DNA of 50,109 nt, from IMG/VR virus record IMGVR_UViG_3300017782_000029, positions 1 through 50,109 of that record. One strand, 5' to 3'. Position numbers and translations under genes: made by a program. The DNA comes from a virus. The notes beneath the pieces are model-generated. The model did no database searches. It had not been told where the DNA came from and saw only the letters and a list, made by a program, of their open reading frames with translations. Positions 8,980-22,000 of the stretch are shown one piece after another. The number at the start of each line of letters is the position of its first letter. Position 1 is the first letter of the stretch.

Positions 8980-11272
8980 AAATTTAGAAAAGTATTTATC
9001 TGGTTTAAAAAGATTAGACGCTATAAACGTAGAGTCTATTTCTCATAGTGATGCTGATAGAAACTATCAATTATTTAATAAGAAAAACGAACGTAAAAAT
9101 TTAACAGACAATTACCTTAAAAATTTACCAGCTCAAGCTAAGTTTACAGGTATGCCCGTTAACAATGCACAGCAAGACAGAAGAGCAAGGATTCAAAATC
9201 AACAAATGGACCAGAAAGTTCTTCAAGAAGCTAACTTAAGAAATCAATTTGACCAAGCTAGAGGTCTAGGTGGAGATATAGGAAGAGAAGCTATACGAGA
9301 TGTAGCTATGAATAATCCGGGTGGAGTTGAAACTTTTAATAAAATGAATAAAGGTAAGATAACTTTTTCTGAATTAACAGGAGGCTTAGGCAACACTGTT
9401 CAGCCACCTCAAATGGACCCTACTCAAATGGCTCAAGCTAATTACTTGGTAGATGAGTTAGGTTATACCCCAGACGATATGAGGTCTAATCCAGCTTTAA
9501 AAAGAATGATGGATAACAACGCTACAATGCAATCAAGAGCTGAAGCTAACGTAGATAATATGATAGCTAGTGAAGATATTCAAAGACGAAACCAACTATA
9601 TACAAACACGATGATACGAAAAGCTGATGCAGAAAGAGCTGAAAGACAAGAGCGAGATAGGCAAGAATTATACGCATCAGCACCTAACTCTTATTATGGT
9701 CCGGGTATGAAGAGAGAAGACATACTTCAACAAGCTAATAACGCTGTTAAGTATGGAGAAAAAGATAATATTATGGCTATGGTCCAAGGAGTTATGGGTG
9801 GTGATGGTATAGAAAAAACTCAAGGTCTTATGGGTATGCTTAATATGAGAGCGGTTATGCAAACTGCTGGAGCTGATGATAAAATGTTAGCAGAATTTGA
9901 CGAGCTTGGTCATAGTGCCCGTATTGATAAGATGGGTAGAGACTATAAAAAGATGTATGGTGACGGACCATTAAATGCTACGCAATTAGCTGATAAAAGA
10001 AATCAAGAAAAAGAAGATATGAGACTAGCAAAACTTAGAGCTCCTGTTCCTGTAAAAGGTGCTCCAAAAAATAGAAAGTCTCCTTTAAAAGAAGCAATGT
10101 TAAAATCTCAACTATTTGCAGGTAGAATGGCTAAAGGTTTTAAAGATGATAGTTATAAACAATACGTACAACGAGGTGGCTATATAACCAAAGATGGTAA
10201 GCAGGGATACTTACTTGGTGGTTTAGCTATGGCTTTAGCCCCTTCGTTGATAGGTGCTGGTAAAACAGCTTTAGCAAGTAAAGCGGCTGGAGCGGCAACA
10301 GGTGAAGGAGGGCTACTATCTGGTGTTAGTAATATGCTTGGAGGAATGAAAGACAGGTATATGGATAATCCAGTAGCCGCAGGTAAACTAGAAAGTATTA
10401 TGTCTTCTACAGATAGTGAAGGCAATCCTATAGGAGAAGCAGAAGCTAGAAAAATAAGAGACGCTGGAGGAGGAAGTGCTGACCTTGCAACTACTATAGG
10501 TAGAGGTGCTAAAGAGTTTGGTAAAGATTCTTTAAGTGGACTTGTTGGCATAGGTCAAGGAATAGCTGGTGCAGGTGTTGGGGCAGGTAAAGCATTACAA
10601 GCTGGATACAAAGGACTTACTGATAATAAAGCATCTTATGAAGATTTAGCAAGTGGTAAAGAAAAAGGTAGTTTATTACAAAGGCTTGGTAAAGGTATGA
10701 GTTTTGCTGGTAATGTAGTAGATATGGCTAACGAAGATATGCCTTTTTCATCAATGGGACAATCTGATGTACAATTTCACACTGGTAAAGATGGTGCAAC
10801 AAAACCAAAACAACAAGGTTATGTAAACGATGCTGATAATATAAAGCTACCTGAAACAGATATGCCTCAAGACCAAGTAAGTAAAGATATTCAAGATGGT
10901 GAAGTAGGGAAGCGTGGGGTAGAAATGGAAGGAGTAGATGGCAAAGTAATACCTGCCGCTATACTTGATAAAGTTAAAGATATGGATAGCTTAAAAAGTT
11001 TAAAACCTGAGCAATTAATGACTGTACAAAAAGCATTAGGTGGAATATCAGTTGATGGAAAGTTTGGTCCAGAAACTATGGGAGCAATGCAAAAGTATTT
11101 TGACAATGCAAATAGAGCACCTGTTGGCTTACCTGCTCCTGAAGCAACTCCACCACCTCCGCCACCAGATGCAGTATATGACGATAGAATGATGAGACCT
11201 GACTTACAGCAATTCCAAGAAGGTGGTTTTATAAGTAAACTTAGAGCATACCAAAACGGAGGATTAGTCTAA
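8969..11272 (+). CDS. Internal virion protein with peptidoglycan-binding domain, 767 aa
   Basis: The N-terminal half is helical and charged with many Gln, Met and Asn. Around 405-440 a Gly/Ala membrane-like segment (GGLAMALAPSLIGAGKTAL) follows a GGYITKDGKQGY motif. Residues about 672-730 match the PG_binding_1 pattern (MTVQKALGGISVDGKFGPET). A Pro-rich linker (TPPPPPPDA) and a final FQEGGFISKL...YQNGGLV close the protein. I infer an ejection protein that also touches the cell wall during DNA entry. The start overlaps the previous gene by 11 nt and has a good GGAGGG upstream. Confidence 0.65.
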   Translation: MADKNLEKYLSGLKRLDAINVESISHSDADRNYQLFNKKNERKNLTDNYLKNLPAQAKFTGMPVNNAQQDRRARIQNQQMDQKVLQEANLRNQFDQARGLGGDIGREAIRDVAMNNPGGVETFNKMNKGKITFSELTGGLGNTVQPPQMDPTQMAQANYLVDELGYTPDDMRSNPALKRMMDNNATMQSRAEANVDNMIASEDIQRRNQLYTNTMIRKADAERAERQERDRQELYASAPNSYYGPGMKREDILQQANNAVKYGEKDNIMAMVQGVMGGDGIEKTQGLMGMLNMRAVMQTAGADDKMLAEFDELGHSARIDKMGRDYKKMYGDGPLNATQLADKRNQEKEDMRLAKLRAPVPVKGAPKNRKSPLKEAMLKSQLFAGRMAKGFKDDSYKQYVQRGGYITKDGKQGYLLGGLAMALAPSLIGAGKTALASKAAGAATGEGGLLSGVSNMLGGMKDRYMDNPVAAGKLESIMSSTDSEGNPIGEAEARKIRDAGGGSADLATTIGRGAKEFGKDSLSGLVGIGQGIAGAGVGAGKALQAGYKGLTDNKASYEDLASGKEKGSLLQRLGKGMSFAGNVVDMANEDMPFSSMGQSDVQFHTGKDGATKPKQQGYVNDADNIKLPETDMPQDQVSKDIQDGEVGKRGVEMEGVDGKVIPAAILDKVKDMDSLKSLKPEQLMTVQKALGGISVDGKFGPETMGAMQKYFDNANRAPVGLPAPEATPPPPPPDAVYDDRMMRPDLQQFQEGGFISKLRAYQNGGLV

Positions 11273-13041
11273 TGGCTGAGATTAAACAAGCTAGGATTTC
11301 TGGATACTTAAACCCGGATATGCCTGAAGAAGATTTACAGGCAAAAGCTATACAAAGAAAACAAGCCGCTATGCAAGAGGCTATGGGTAAGTATCAGATA
11401 TCTAACCTTAAAGAACAGCAAAGGGTTATGGGTGTTAACAGAAAATCTGAAGACTGGTTTAATCGTAATGCTGATATGTTGTATAGTCAAAGCTCTGACC
11501 CTCTTGTAAAAGAATCACAAAAATTTAGTGACCCAACAAAAATGGCTGATTTATATAAAAAATATCAAGCTGAAGTAGGTGGTAATTTTGCACAATTCCA
11601 GCAGTTTGTTGAAGTTGGTAAAGCAAATGAAGCTAAAAACAATTCAAGAAAACTTACTATGTTAATAGATGAGTATGGTGAAGATGCACCTGAATTAATT
11701 AACAAACAATTAAGAGGAATGGAAGATGGTGAAAGAAATCAGTTGTTTGGTATGTTGGATGATGATACTTACTCTAGACTTGCTGAATTGTACGATGTAG
11801 ATGAGAGCTATAAAGTTGGAGACTGGTGGGAAGAAAACTATGGAAAAGTAGGAACAGGTGTAGGTGTTTTTGGTGCGGCTATGTATGCGGCTAAAAGAGG
11901 AAAGTTTGGTGCTCTAAAAGAAATATTTGGTGGTAATTTATCTTCTGAAACTATTAAAAAAGTAGCTAATGCTGGTAGTTGGAAGAATCACGTTAAAGAA
12001 TCTAGTAAAGCTTGGAGAGGGTTAAATCCTAATGCAAGTAAAAAAGAATTTGCTGAGTGGCAAAAAGATATATTGTATGGTGGCAAGGGAGAAGCTAAAG
12101 CTAAAGCCGCTTGGAAAAACTATTCTGATTCTGGCGGTAAAGGAGTTGGTTCTGATAATAAAAAATTCAGTGCTGATAGAGAAGCTAAGAGAATAAAGAA
12201 TTTAAAGAATAGAAATATAGCTCCTAAAATGAAAGGCAATGTAGCTGTGCAGGTTGTTCCGGGTCAAGGTGTAAGTTCAGTATTACCTCCGACAGTAGGT
12301 AGTCCTTATAGAATGACTGCTGAACAGATAAGAAAACGAGCAATACAAAACAACAATGAGTTAAGAAGAATTAAGACACCAGAGAAATCTTCTGATGTTA
12401 AATTTAGCGGTGGTAAACAGGGAAGTTTATTTGATGAAGCTGACCACGTTATACCTCAAAGAAAGTTAGCTATGCACAAAGCACAAGTTAAAACTATGGT
12501 AGCTACAGGAGAAATGAGTCAAAAACAGGGTAAAATAGTAGATGATGCTATAAATTCTATGGTGCAAAAAGGTGAAAGAGTTACTAAAAAAGGCTTAGCT
12601 AAAGTTATATCTGAAACACAAGGTGGTTATAGCTTACTTGATAAAATTGCTAATAAAGAAATTAAAGGTTTTAAACTATTTGGATATGGAATAGCAGGGG
12701 CAACAATGGGTGGCTTAACTATGGGAACCATAGGTGGAGCTATTGGTGGTGATACCGGTGAAGAAGTAGGTGAAATAGCAGGTACAGCAATGGGTGCAGA
12801 GATGGCACCAAGAATGCTTAAACAATTACAAACCTTGGTAAAAGAAAAAGGTTCTAAGCATATAATGGATAAGATAGTAAAGAAAAAGGGAAGTGCTTAT
12901 CTTGCTGGATTAATGGCAAAAGGTGCTTTAGGTTCTTTATTTAGTGTAGGTACCTATGGAATAGGTAGTGTAGTTACAGGAGCTTTTTTAGCTAAAGATG
13001 TTTACGACATTTACAATATATTAAAAGAAGATATAAATTAA
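11272..13041 (+). CDS. Internal virion protein, 589 aa
   Basis: The protein is helical and Lys-rich with two Gly-zipper-like hydrophobic regions: about 192-210 (VGTGVGVFGAAMYAAKRG) and about 470-510 (GIAGATMGGLTMGTIGGAIG). A final segment near 545-580 (AKGALGSLFSVGTYGIGSV) may also be membrane-active. At residues 389-395 the sequence EADHVIPQ recalls the DH core of HNH nucleases, but no full motif follows. Membrane-inserting stretches and position suggest a DNA-ejection (pilot) protein. It starts at a TAATG junction. Confidence 0.6.
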   Translation: MAEIKQARISGYLNPDMPEEDLQAKAIQRKQAAMQEAMGKYQISNLKEQQRVMGVNRKSEDWFNRNADMLYSQSSDPLVKESQKFSDPTKMADLYKKYQAEVGGNFAQFQQFVEVGKANEAKNNSRKLTMLIDEYGEDAPELINKQLRGMEDGERNQLFGMLDDDTYSRLAELYDVDESYKVGDWWEENYGKVGTGVGVFGAAMYAAKRGKFGALKEIFGGNLSSETIKKVANAGSWKNHVKESSKAWRGLNPNASKKEFAEWQKDILYGGKGEAKAKAAWKNYSDSGGKGVGSDNKKFSADREAKRIKNLKNRNIAPKMKGNVAVQVVPGQGVSSVLPPTVGSPYRMTAEQIRKRAIQNNNELRRIKTPEKSSDVKFSGGKQGSLFDEADHVIPQRKLAMHKAQVKTMVATGEMSQKQGKIVDDAINSMVQKGERVTKKGLAKVISETQGGYSLLDKIANKEIKGFKLFGYGIAGATMGGLTMGTIGGAIGGDTGEEVGEIAGTAMGAEMAPRMLKQLQTLVKEKGSKHIMDKIVKKKGSAYLAGLMAKGALGSLFSVGTYGIGSVVTGAFLAKDVYDIYNILKEDIN

Positions 13042-13044
13042 AAT

Positions 13045-16000
13045 ATGGCAATGCAAAAGGCACCTTGGGAGCCTAAAGCCAATAAAGAACAAACTCGAGA
13101 ATCTGTAGTTAAGTATAGGTTACAACCATCTCTTTGGGAAGGTAATGAAAAAGAGATAGAGAACCTGCAAAAACACGCAGAATATCATCGTATTCCTTTT
13201 GCTCGTTCTAAAGAACATCAAGATAATATGATAATGGGTAGCTTAAAACAATTTGCTTCTGGCTGGGGTGAAGGTTTTAGTGCTAATATAATACAAGGAG
13301 ATGACGAACCTGACACTACTCCAGAAAAAATAGCTAGACAACTTGGTAGTTTAGCAGGTTTCTTAGGCTATATACCGGGTTCAAAATTTATAAAGCCTTT
13401 ACAAGCTATAGCTAAATTTACTCGAAACAAATCAATTCCTATGAGAGTAGCAAACAAAGCTACTCAAACAATGTCTAAAGCGTATCCCACATTAAAAAGA
13501 GACGCTCCTAGTATTGCTAAAATCTTTTCATCTGAAAATAAAATAGGTGATGTATTACAAGGAGCTTTTCATCTTGGTATAGCTAGTGGTGTATCTGATT
13601 GGAGAGGGATAGTAGATGAAGGTATGCCTAGAGCTTTAGAAGCTGTAGGTTGGGGTGGTGTTTATGGTGGTGGTTTTAGAGCGTTAGGTAATATGCCGGG
13701 GTTTGGTAAGAAATTACAAGCAACTCAATTAGACGCCTCTACTGGATTGCCTAAGCTTAAAACATTAACTGGTGGTCAGTTATTTGATTATTCTGTTAGA
13801 GCGGCTGTATCAGGTATTGTATCTAAAGAACTAGCGGAATATCAGCACAATGGTCCATTACCTCTTGAACAAGAAATCTATGAATATGTAATGGGTGCCG
13901 CTTTTAGTTTTAATGACACTCCGTTACAAACAAGATTATCAAGAAAAGCTATACACGACACTATTAAGAATAAGTATGGCTACGAAGAATCTTTTGGTAA
14001 AGTACCGGACCCTGAGCTACATCCTGAATATGACACTTGGACACCAGAAATGCAGAAGTTTGTAAAAAGAGACTTTGATGCTTGGTTTGGTGCGGATTCT
14101 GAGGTTAAAGCGGCTACTTTAATGTTACAGAATCAAGCTATGAAGAACGAAGGCTTAACACAAAAAGACATTGAAAAAACAATGGATGAGATGGTTAAGA
14201 AAAATATTGATAGTGCAGAGCTTAACCCAGAAGGAGAGCTAATAGACCCTGTATTAAAATCAGATATAAAAAAAGTAAAAGATATTATAAAAGACAATCC
14301 TAATAGTGAAGAGTATCAAGACCTTGATATGCACATTAATCAAATTGATAACTTACCCGGTAAAATTTCTGGAGGTAAAGGATATGTAGATAAATACATT
14401 ACTCCAAGAACTGGTAAGAGTACTATGGCTGATAGGTTAGTAGAGTCTTTAAAAATAGCTAAAAAGTGGGATGAATTACACACTACTGTACAAGGTATAG
14501 CTAGACCTAAAGATGGTGCTGTTAAAGAAATGATTGACTTTATACAAAAAGAGTATAAACTAAACAACATAGAGCAAAAAGAAATAGACTGGTGGAGAAA
14601 CTGGGCTGAGCAAACAAGGAAGAAAAGATTAGTTTTACAGACATTTTTTGCAGATGGTGAAGTAGGTTTTGTAGATAAGGGAGTTAGTCCTACAGGAGAG
14701 AAGAAAGAACTTTTATTTGAACCACCTAAAATGCAAGAGATTTTTAATAATATAAATACCAAGCTTGGTAAACCTCAAGAGAACTTTTATACGATAGCTG
14801 ACTTCTTTGTTAGAAAAGGTGAGGAATATGGGTTTACTGGTAAAGATGTAAGAAGATTACAAAACGCATTAGATAAAACTATTGGTCCTGATGGTAAACC
14901 AGCTAAAGCAAAAAATGTTATACGTATGGTTAAGAGTAAAATAGCTAAAGACTTAGACCAAGCTGGTTATTATTATACTGGAGGTCGTGGTGATAAAGCG
15001 GCAATGTACTTTGTTAAAAAACATCCTATGGTAGACCCTGCTAATAGACAAAAAGATTTAGATATGATACAAAAAGCTTTTGAAAACAATGGCTTTGATA
15101 AAGGAAAATTTTCTAAACATTTATTAAAAATGGGTATAAAGTATAAACAAAAATTTAGAGGGGTTAACGACAACTATTATAAAGACTCCTTGATAAATAA
15201 TATATACTACGACATACATAATAACTTCGGTTTTAATGTAGCACAAAAAGATATACCAGCAATGCTTAATAAAATGTTATCAAGTAAAGGTTTTATTAAA
15301 GATGCTAAAGCTTACAATAAAAGAGCTCAGATATGGTTTAACTCTGGTCAAACTACAAATACTAGAGTAGCTAACGAATATTTAAAGTCTTTTAAAGCAC
15401 GATTTAAAAAAGAATATAAGTTACCTAGAGACTGGGAGCCATTAGAGTTTGTAGGTAAGAAAAAAGATGAAGCCAGTTTGGTTATTTGGGATGATAGCGT
15501 AGGTATTGACAAAGATAATTTTAAAGCTGATAGAAAAAATATGGAAAGACCTGAAGGTTTTGATGGTGGTATACCTGCATTGCCTGAATTTATATATGCT
15601 TTAAATAAGTCAAATGGTATAACAAACGAAGGTAGGGTCAACAAATCTTTTATCGTGTCTCCTAACGCTAAATATGGAGCTATGTTAGGCAAGTATATGT
15701 TCTTTGAAGCTTCACCAAAGTTGCAAGAAGCTATGAGGAAAAAAGGTATACACGCATTAGCACCAGAATCTGGTATAAAACAGATGGGATTTAGAAAGTT
15801 TGGTAATGTAAATGTTAAAGGATTTAAGGGTGCTGGTGATAAAATTGAAAGAATAGATTTTGAAGCTCAGGTCCGAAAACTATTAAACAATAAAGGTCTT
15901 TTTATAAATGCAGAAAATGCTAAAGTTGGCGGTAAAAAGTTGCCTCAAGAAAGAATAGGTGATATATATTTAATGCCAGAAGCCAGAAATAAAGGTATTG

Positions 16001-19000
16001 GTTCTAAGTTTGCTGATTTAGTAGAAAATTACAAAAGGTCACAAGGATTAAGAGATATACAGATAATGGCTGTAGGTGGTAGAAAAAAGGAAGGAACAGA
16101 AAAACACGACAACATAAATTTTTGGAAAAAACAAGGTTATAAAGTAACTGGTAAAGCGGTCCCAGTTAAACTAGGCAATAAAGTTCTTAACCCTGAACTA
16201 AGAGGCAAAACAGTATATGCCATACCTATGTCAAAAGATATACAAGGTGATATATGGATAGAAGGACCTAAATACAATATACCTTTAAGAGACATAAGGA
16301 CTATCTTAAGCGAAACGACTTCAACAAATGATTTAGTTGGTGCAAAGTTTGCTAAGCAAATGTGGTCTACGATAATGCACTTTAGTAAAGATAAGACAAA
16401 TCCAGATTTAATTAAAAGTATGTCTGATGAAATAATTAAAAGGTCTGTAGAAGGTGATTCTGAATTAAATAAAGCTTGGGATGCTCATATAAAAAACCCT
16501 AATGATGTGTCTGAAAGAAAAATACTTGAAGACATAGACAATGTTAGTTTAGAAAAATTAGCAGAAGCTGTTACAAATACTAAAGATGAAGGGTTTGCTA
16601 GTAGAGTATACGATAAAATTATACAAAAGAATATAGAAACTACCAGAGAAACAGCTAAAGAAGCTGAGATAGTAAAAGATGAATATGCAAAAAGTCTTGT
16701 TGAGGTTAGTGAGTTTGAAGGTATACTAGATAGAGTTGGAGAGCTATACCCTAAAGGTAACCTTGGTTTTTATATGCACAAGTTTGCTAAGAATTATAGA
16801 CAGAATGCTGTTAAAAATTATATTGTAGATAGGATAAGTAGACCTAAGCTAAAGAATGGTATGAAAGCTAGGATGAGACCATTTGACCACGGAATGTGGG
16901 GCAAGATAGATATAGATGACAGACAAGATGTTTTTTATTTAGATGATGGAGCTAGGGCTAAAAAGATATACGACCCGTTTTTTAACGGCGGGTATGAAAC
17001 GCTTGGTAAAATATGGGATGAATACAATAAGAAAGATAACGGCATATACAAAGAGAACAAAGAGCTTATCGAGGATATACTTGAAGGTGTAGCAATGAGA
17101 GTTCCTATGGACTCACAAAGTGGTGCACACGCATTAAAGTTTGGAGGATTTACTGGAGCAAAAGGTCAAGGAGTATTATTACACGGAAGGGTTATGGATG
17201 CACTTGGTGGTGCAGACCTTGATGGAGACAAAGCTTTTATATTTTTTGGTGGTAAGTCTGGTATGTGGAAAGAATGGAAAGAAATATACAAAGGTCAGTT
17301 AAATGAATTTGTAGATAAAGATGGAAATCAAATACCAGCTAAGAACGAAGACGCAAGAAAACAATTTGTTAAAAGTGATAAAGAATTAATAGAGATGAAC
17401 TCTAATCCTATTAGTAAGTATGACCCTAATCTTAGAGCAACTATGAGTGAAGCGGCTTATGAAGGCAGAGAAACATTAGGTGGAGCTGTAACTACAAGAC
17501 AAGCTTTAGCTTCTGCATACGATGTTATAAGACTATCAGAAAGCACTGCTTACGGACCAGTAAAATATGTTAAAGGTCAGTACCTACCTACTATAATACA
17601 AAAAGGTGCGTATTATTTCCCGGTTGAAACAAAACAAGGTAAAGTAGCTTATGTAAAACAAACGCCTAAAAAAGCTATTGAAAGATTTAAACAATTATCT
17701 AGAGCGGCAATAAACTTAGGAGCTGACCCTATGGATGAAATGGGCATTAGGTCTGCCTCTGAAATAAAACAAATACTTAATGATAGTTTATTTAATTATG
17801 AGTTTATGTATCATAAGAAGGTTGGTAAACTAGATAAAGAAAGATATATATTTACTACTGCTAGTGATTTAAATAGAAATACTACACCATTAAAAGAAAT
17901 GCTAAAGAAATTTAGTCAAAAAGGTTTACATAGTAATTACTCTCAAGCTAACAATGTTTTATATGGTCGTGATTTTTTAACTGGAAACAAGTATAGTTTA
18001 GGTGATATACAGGCAGGGGTTGGTTCTATTGATTGGGTTCCTAGAGAGTCACAAAGAAATTTATTAAACTTTATTGCAACGGAATATAAAAAAATACCTT
18101 ATGAAGATAATATATTTAGAAGGCTAGACTCTGAAGCTTTAAATCAACTATATAGCTCAAATAGGAGAGAGTTCACAGATAGACCTGAACTATTAAAACT
18201 ATTCGATAGAACAAGTATGATAAGTAGACAAGGTCCTTTAATGAGACAGATTATATCTAAGAGGTTATACAAGTTAGAGAATAGAGTAAGGTTAGCTAAT
18301 AATAAATCTGAGTTCTGGGATTTATTTCATAGTAAATGGCATCCACAATATGATGCACAAGTAAATGGTCAAAAAAGAGGAGTGATGGGGAATATACCTA
18401 GTCACTTGTATGGTAAGTTTGTATCTAAAAAAGCTAACACAACAGTTAAAGATAGGTTGCAATACTTAGAATATAAATTAAATCAAGCTGAAGATTTCCT
18501 AGTAAACGATTTGAGCGATATGTCTTCTATTAAACATATACTAAGTGTTAGAGATGCGGGAAATGTAAGTGACGAAGATTTTAAGAAAGTTAACTTAATG
18601 GTTAACGCTTTAAAAAATAGTTCTTATTGGGTTAAGAAATCTAGAGATGAGTTGAGACTAGACATACAAAAAGTTGTAGAAGAAACGGGTGATAAAAAAA
18701 CAGGAGAAGGTTTCTTAAAGTATTTAGGGCTTCAGAAAAAAGGTGGAGAGTCCGCTAAGAATCAAACAGAAATTGATAGACAGATACTATTTGACAAAAA
18801 GGCATTAAAGAAAGCTAATTTACAAAATTTGTATGACTCTATGGTACTTGGAACTTTTCAAAGAACAAACAAAAAGTTATTAGAATTTTTAGATAGAAAG
18901 CCTAAACTAAAAAAGAATGAAGTTAAGTTTAAAGAAATGCTAAGAAAGAATGGTCAAAATACATCATTAATGAGAATAGGTTTTGCTAGTAAAAACGTTA

Positions 19001-22000
19001 AAGACGAAAGCATAAGACAACATCTTGATGAATATAATAAATTATATAAAGAAATAAATCCTGTACCAAAAGAAGAAGAAACATTTATAAAAGATGTTTC
19101 TAAAAAAGCTGAAACTACTACTAAAGCAAAATACAAAACTGAAACTGGTGTTGTAGAAAATAAAATTATAGAAGCATCAGACCTTGATGAATCAGGTAGG
19201 TATTTTATGGATTATATTGAGCCTTGGGCTGGAGGTAAAAAAGGTAAAATAAAAGATAAAGATTTATTAAGTACAACGTACAAATTAATGAATCATTTAA
19301 AGCATTACCATAACTTAGACTCAAGAGACTTTAACGGTTTGTTTCGTAGTATGTTCCAAAAAAATATTAATATGGCTACTAAACAAGATTTTGAAAGTCT
19401 TGAAAGGTTCTTTCAGGATATGAGAGATGGTAGTACTTGGACTAGATTTATTAGTTGGGTTAGTGGTAAGAAAGATACTAGACCTGAAATAGAAAGAAGA
19501 TATTGGAATAGATTTCCAGAAGCTAATCAAAGAGAGTGGTTAAAATATCCGGGTATGGTAAAGTGGAAAGCTGATGTTACGCCGTTTAAAGATAGATTTA
19601 ACAATAGTATTATGGGTAGGTCCATAAGACCTACTACCGTTATTGGTGATTTACAAAACTTTGCTTGGAAAGGTGCTGAGTTTTCTTTACAAACAAGTGA
19701 AGAAGAAACTAATAGATTAAGAGATGAGTTGGCTCCTTACACTCAAACAAATGAATTTGGTAATGATTTCCACAAGATTGCAGTTTCTGTAAGAGAAAGA
19801 GGTATGGTTCACGCATTAAAAGAAATTATGGGTGATGACCCCTTACTTATGTCTAAGCAACAAGCTTATATGGATAATTACAACGAAGTTCAGCCTTTGT
19901 ATAAGAAATTAAAAAAGAAAGTATTCCCTATACCATTGAAAGATGGCACTGTTAACTTAACTGGTGAGCAAATAGTAAAGAATATTAACGATATTTACAC
20001 ACGAAAAAACAAAGCTTTAGAGACTATGATTAATGGTGATGCTGATTGGTTTGATAATTTTACTAAGGTTGCTTACGATAGAAATGGTAATCCTACTTGG
20101 AAAGGTTTAGATGCTTTATATAATAAATATTTAAAGTATTCTAAAGAAAAGTTTAGGAGAGGCGAAAGATTTGATATTAATAAGTTTGGTATTAACGGAA
20201 TGCAAGAACTAAACAAGTTAATAAGTTTAAAATTCTCATTACCAATAGCTAAAAGAAATACCAAGCTTTTAAAAGAGTATGCTGGTAAACTTGGTCTTGG
20301 TAAAAAAATTACAGAAGTTTGGGATTCTGAGTATTATTTTCCTCACGTATCTTTTGATAGAAAGAATGTAGATGCACAATTATCTAAATCTCTTGATTCA
20401 ATTTTTGCAAACAGTAAATTATCAAAGAAAGATAAATACCAAGCGGCTAAAAAACTTATCTATCAGTCAAAAACAATGACTGGTGATTGGGCACCAAAAT
20501 CTATTAGTGAAGAAAACTTTGAAGCTATGCAAGACGTTTATCAAAAAGCGGCAGGTGATAAGAAAAGAGAAGGTGCTAAACAAATATTACCTTTAGGTTT
20601 TAAGCAACCATATAGCCAATATCAAAGAGATTCTCATTTAGCTGGATGGTCCCGTGATGCTGAAGCTTATGAAGCTAATATCAAGAACTTGGTAGATTCG
20701 TTTTATAAAGAAAGTATGCTTACTTTGTCTCGGTCTCATATACAAGAGTTTTATAGAAAATTTAGAAAGCAAACCAAAGACAAAGCATTAGCTACTAGAT
20801 GGGCTAATTTTTTAAAGCTTTATACTCAAAGTTCTATGGGTTATCCTACAGATATTCCAGATGCTTTAATAAATGATAAAAAAATGAAATTAAAGTGGAC
20901 TCCTTATATGTCTTTTGCTGATAGTAATATGAGAAATAGGATTGAGTCTATTCGTGATAAGCTTGGTATAACAAGTAAAGCACTAAAGAAATATGATATA
21001 TCTAAAGAAGATGCTAAAGAATTAAACGAGTATAGTCAAAGTAAATTACAATTTTGGAGCGGGTTAGAAGCTAAGTGGCAAATGGCATCACTACTTGCTC
21101 ACCCTAAGTCTGCTATTACTAATTTATTTGGTGGTCAAATACATACTGGAATTAGTGCAGGTGTACAGAACTTAAAAAACGCTAGAGATATTGATTATTT
21201 AAAAACAAATGTCAATCCCGAATGGCGTAGTATGAGAGATGTAGAGAAATGGGTTGAGGGTTTAGGTATTGTTGAAGAGTTTTTATTGTATGAAGCTGGT
21301 ATGAATAAAGAACTTCGTGGTCGTAGAATGGAATCTTTTATTAGAGATTTTTCTAGAAAGTTAAAAGGCAAAGAAGATTTAAAAAATACAGAGCTAACAG
21401 CTTTAATAAAGAAACACAAAATTACAGATAGTATGTGGAATAAAGCATCTTGGTTTATGCGTAGACCTGAAAGAACTCTACGTAGAGACGCTTTTATAGC
21501 ACACTATCTACAAGCTAAAAAGAATTTTGGTGGTGCTATAAGAGATTATGACCACCCTTTTTTAATAGAGATGGGTAGGAGGGGAGTTAAATCTACACAG
21601 TTTTTATACTCTGCTCCTTTTAGACCAATGTGGACTAACAGTGCCTTGGGTAGGGTAATGTCACGTTTCCAGTTGTGGAGTTGGAACTCAGTTCGTTTTA
21701 GAAAAGACTTGTTAAATGAAGCTAGGTTAAGAGGGTTTACACCGGGTACAGCAGAGTATAATCGTGCTAAGCGATTAGTTACTGCTGACCTTATGGTTTA
21801 TGGTTTATCTAGTATGTTTATGTATAGTCTTTTTGATAACGCACTTCCAGCTCCTTGGAATTGGTTTCAAGATACAGCATCAGCTATGTTTGGTGACGAT
21901 GAAGAAAGAGAACGTGCTTTTTTTGGTCACCCTGCTGGACCACTTTCTATAGTCAAGCCTCCTTTGTTTAGATTTGACCAACCTATATACGAAGGATTAG

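Noticed and set aside
12436-12456. HNH nuclease in the 589-aa virion protein
   Set aside because: Only the EADHVIPQ piece is visible; no following Asn/His or Cys pairs, so a full HNH is not supported.
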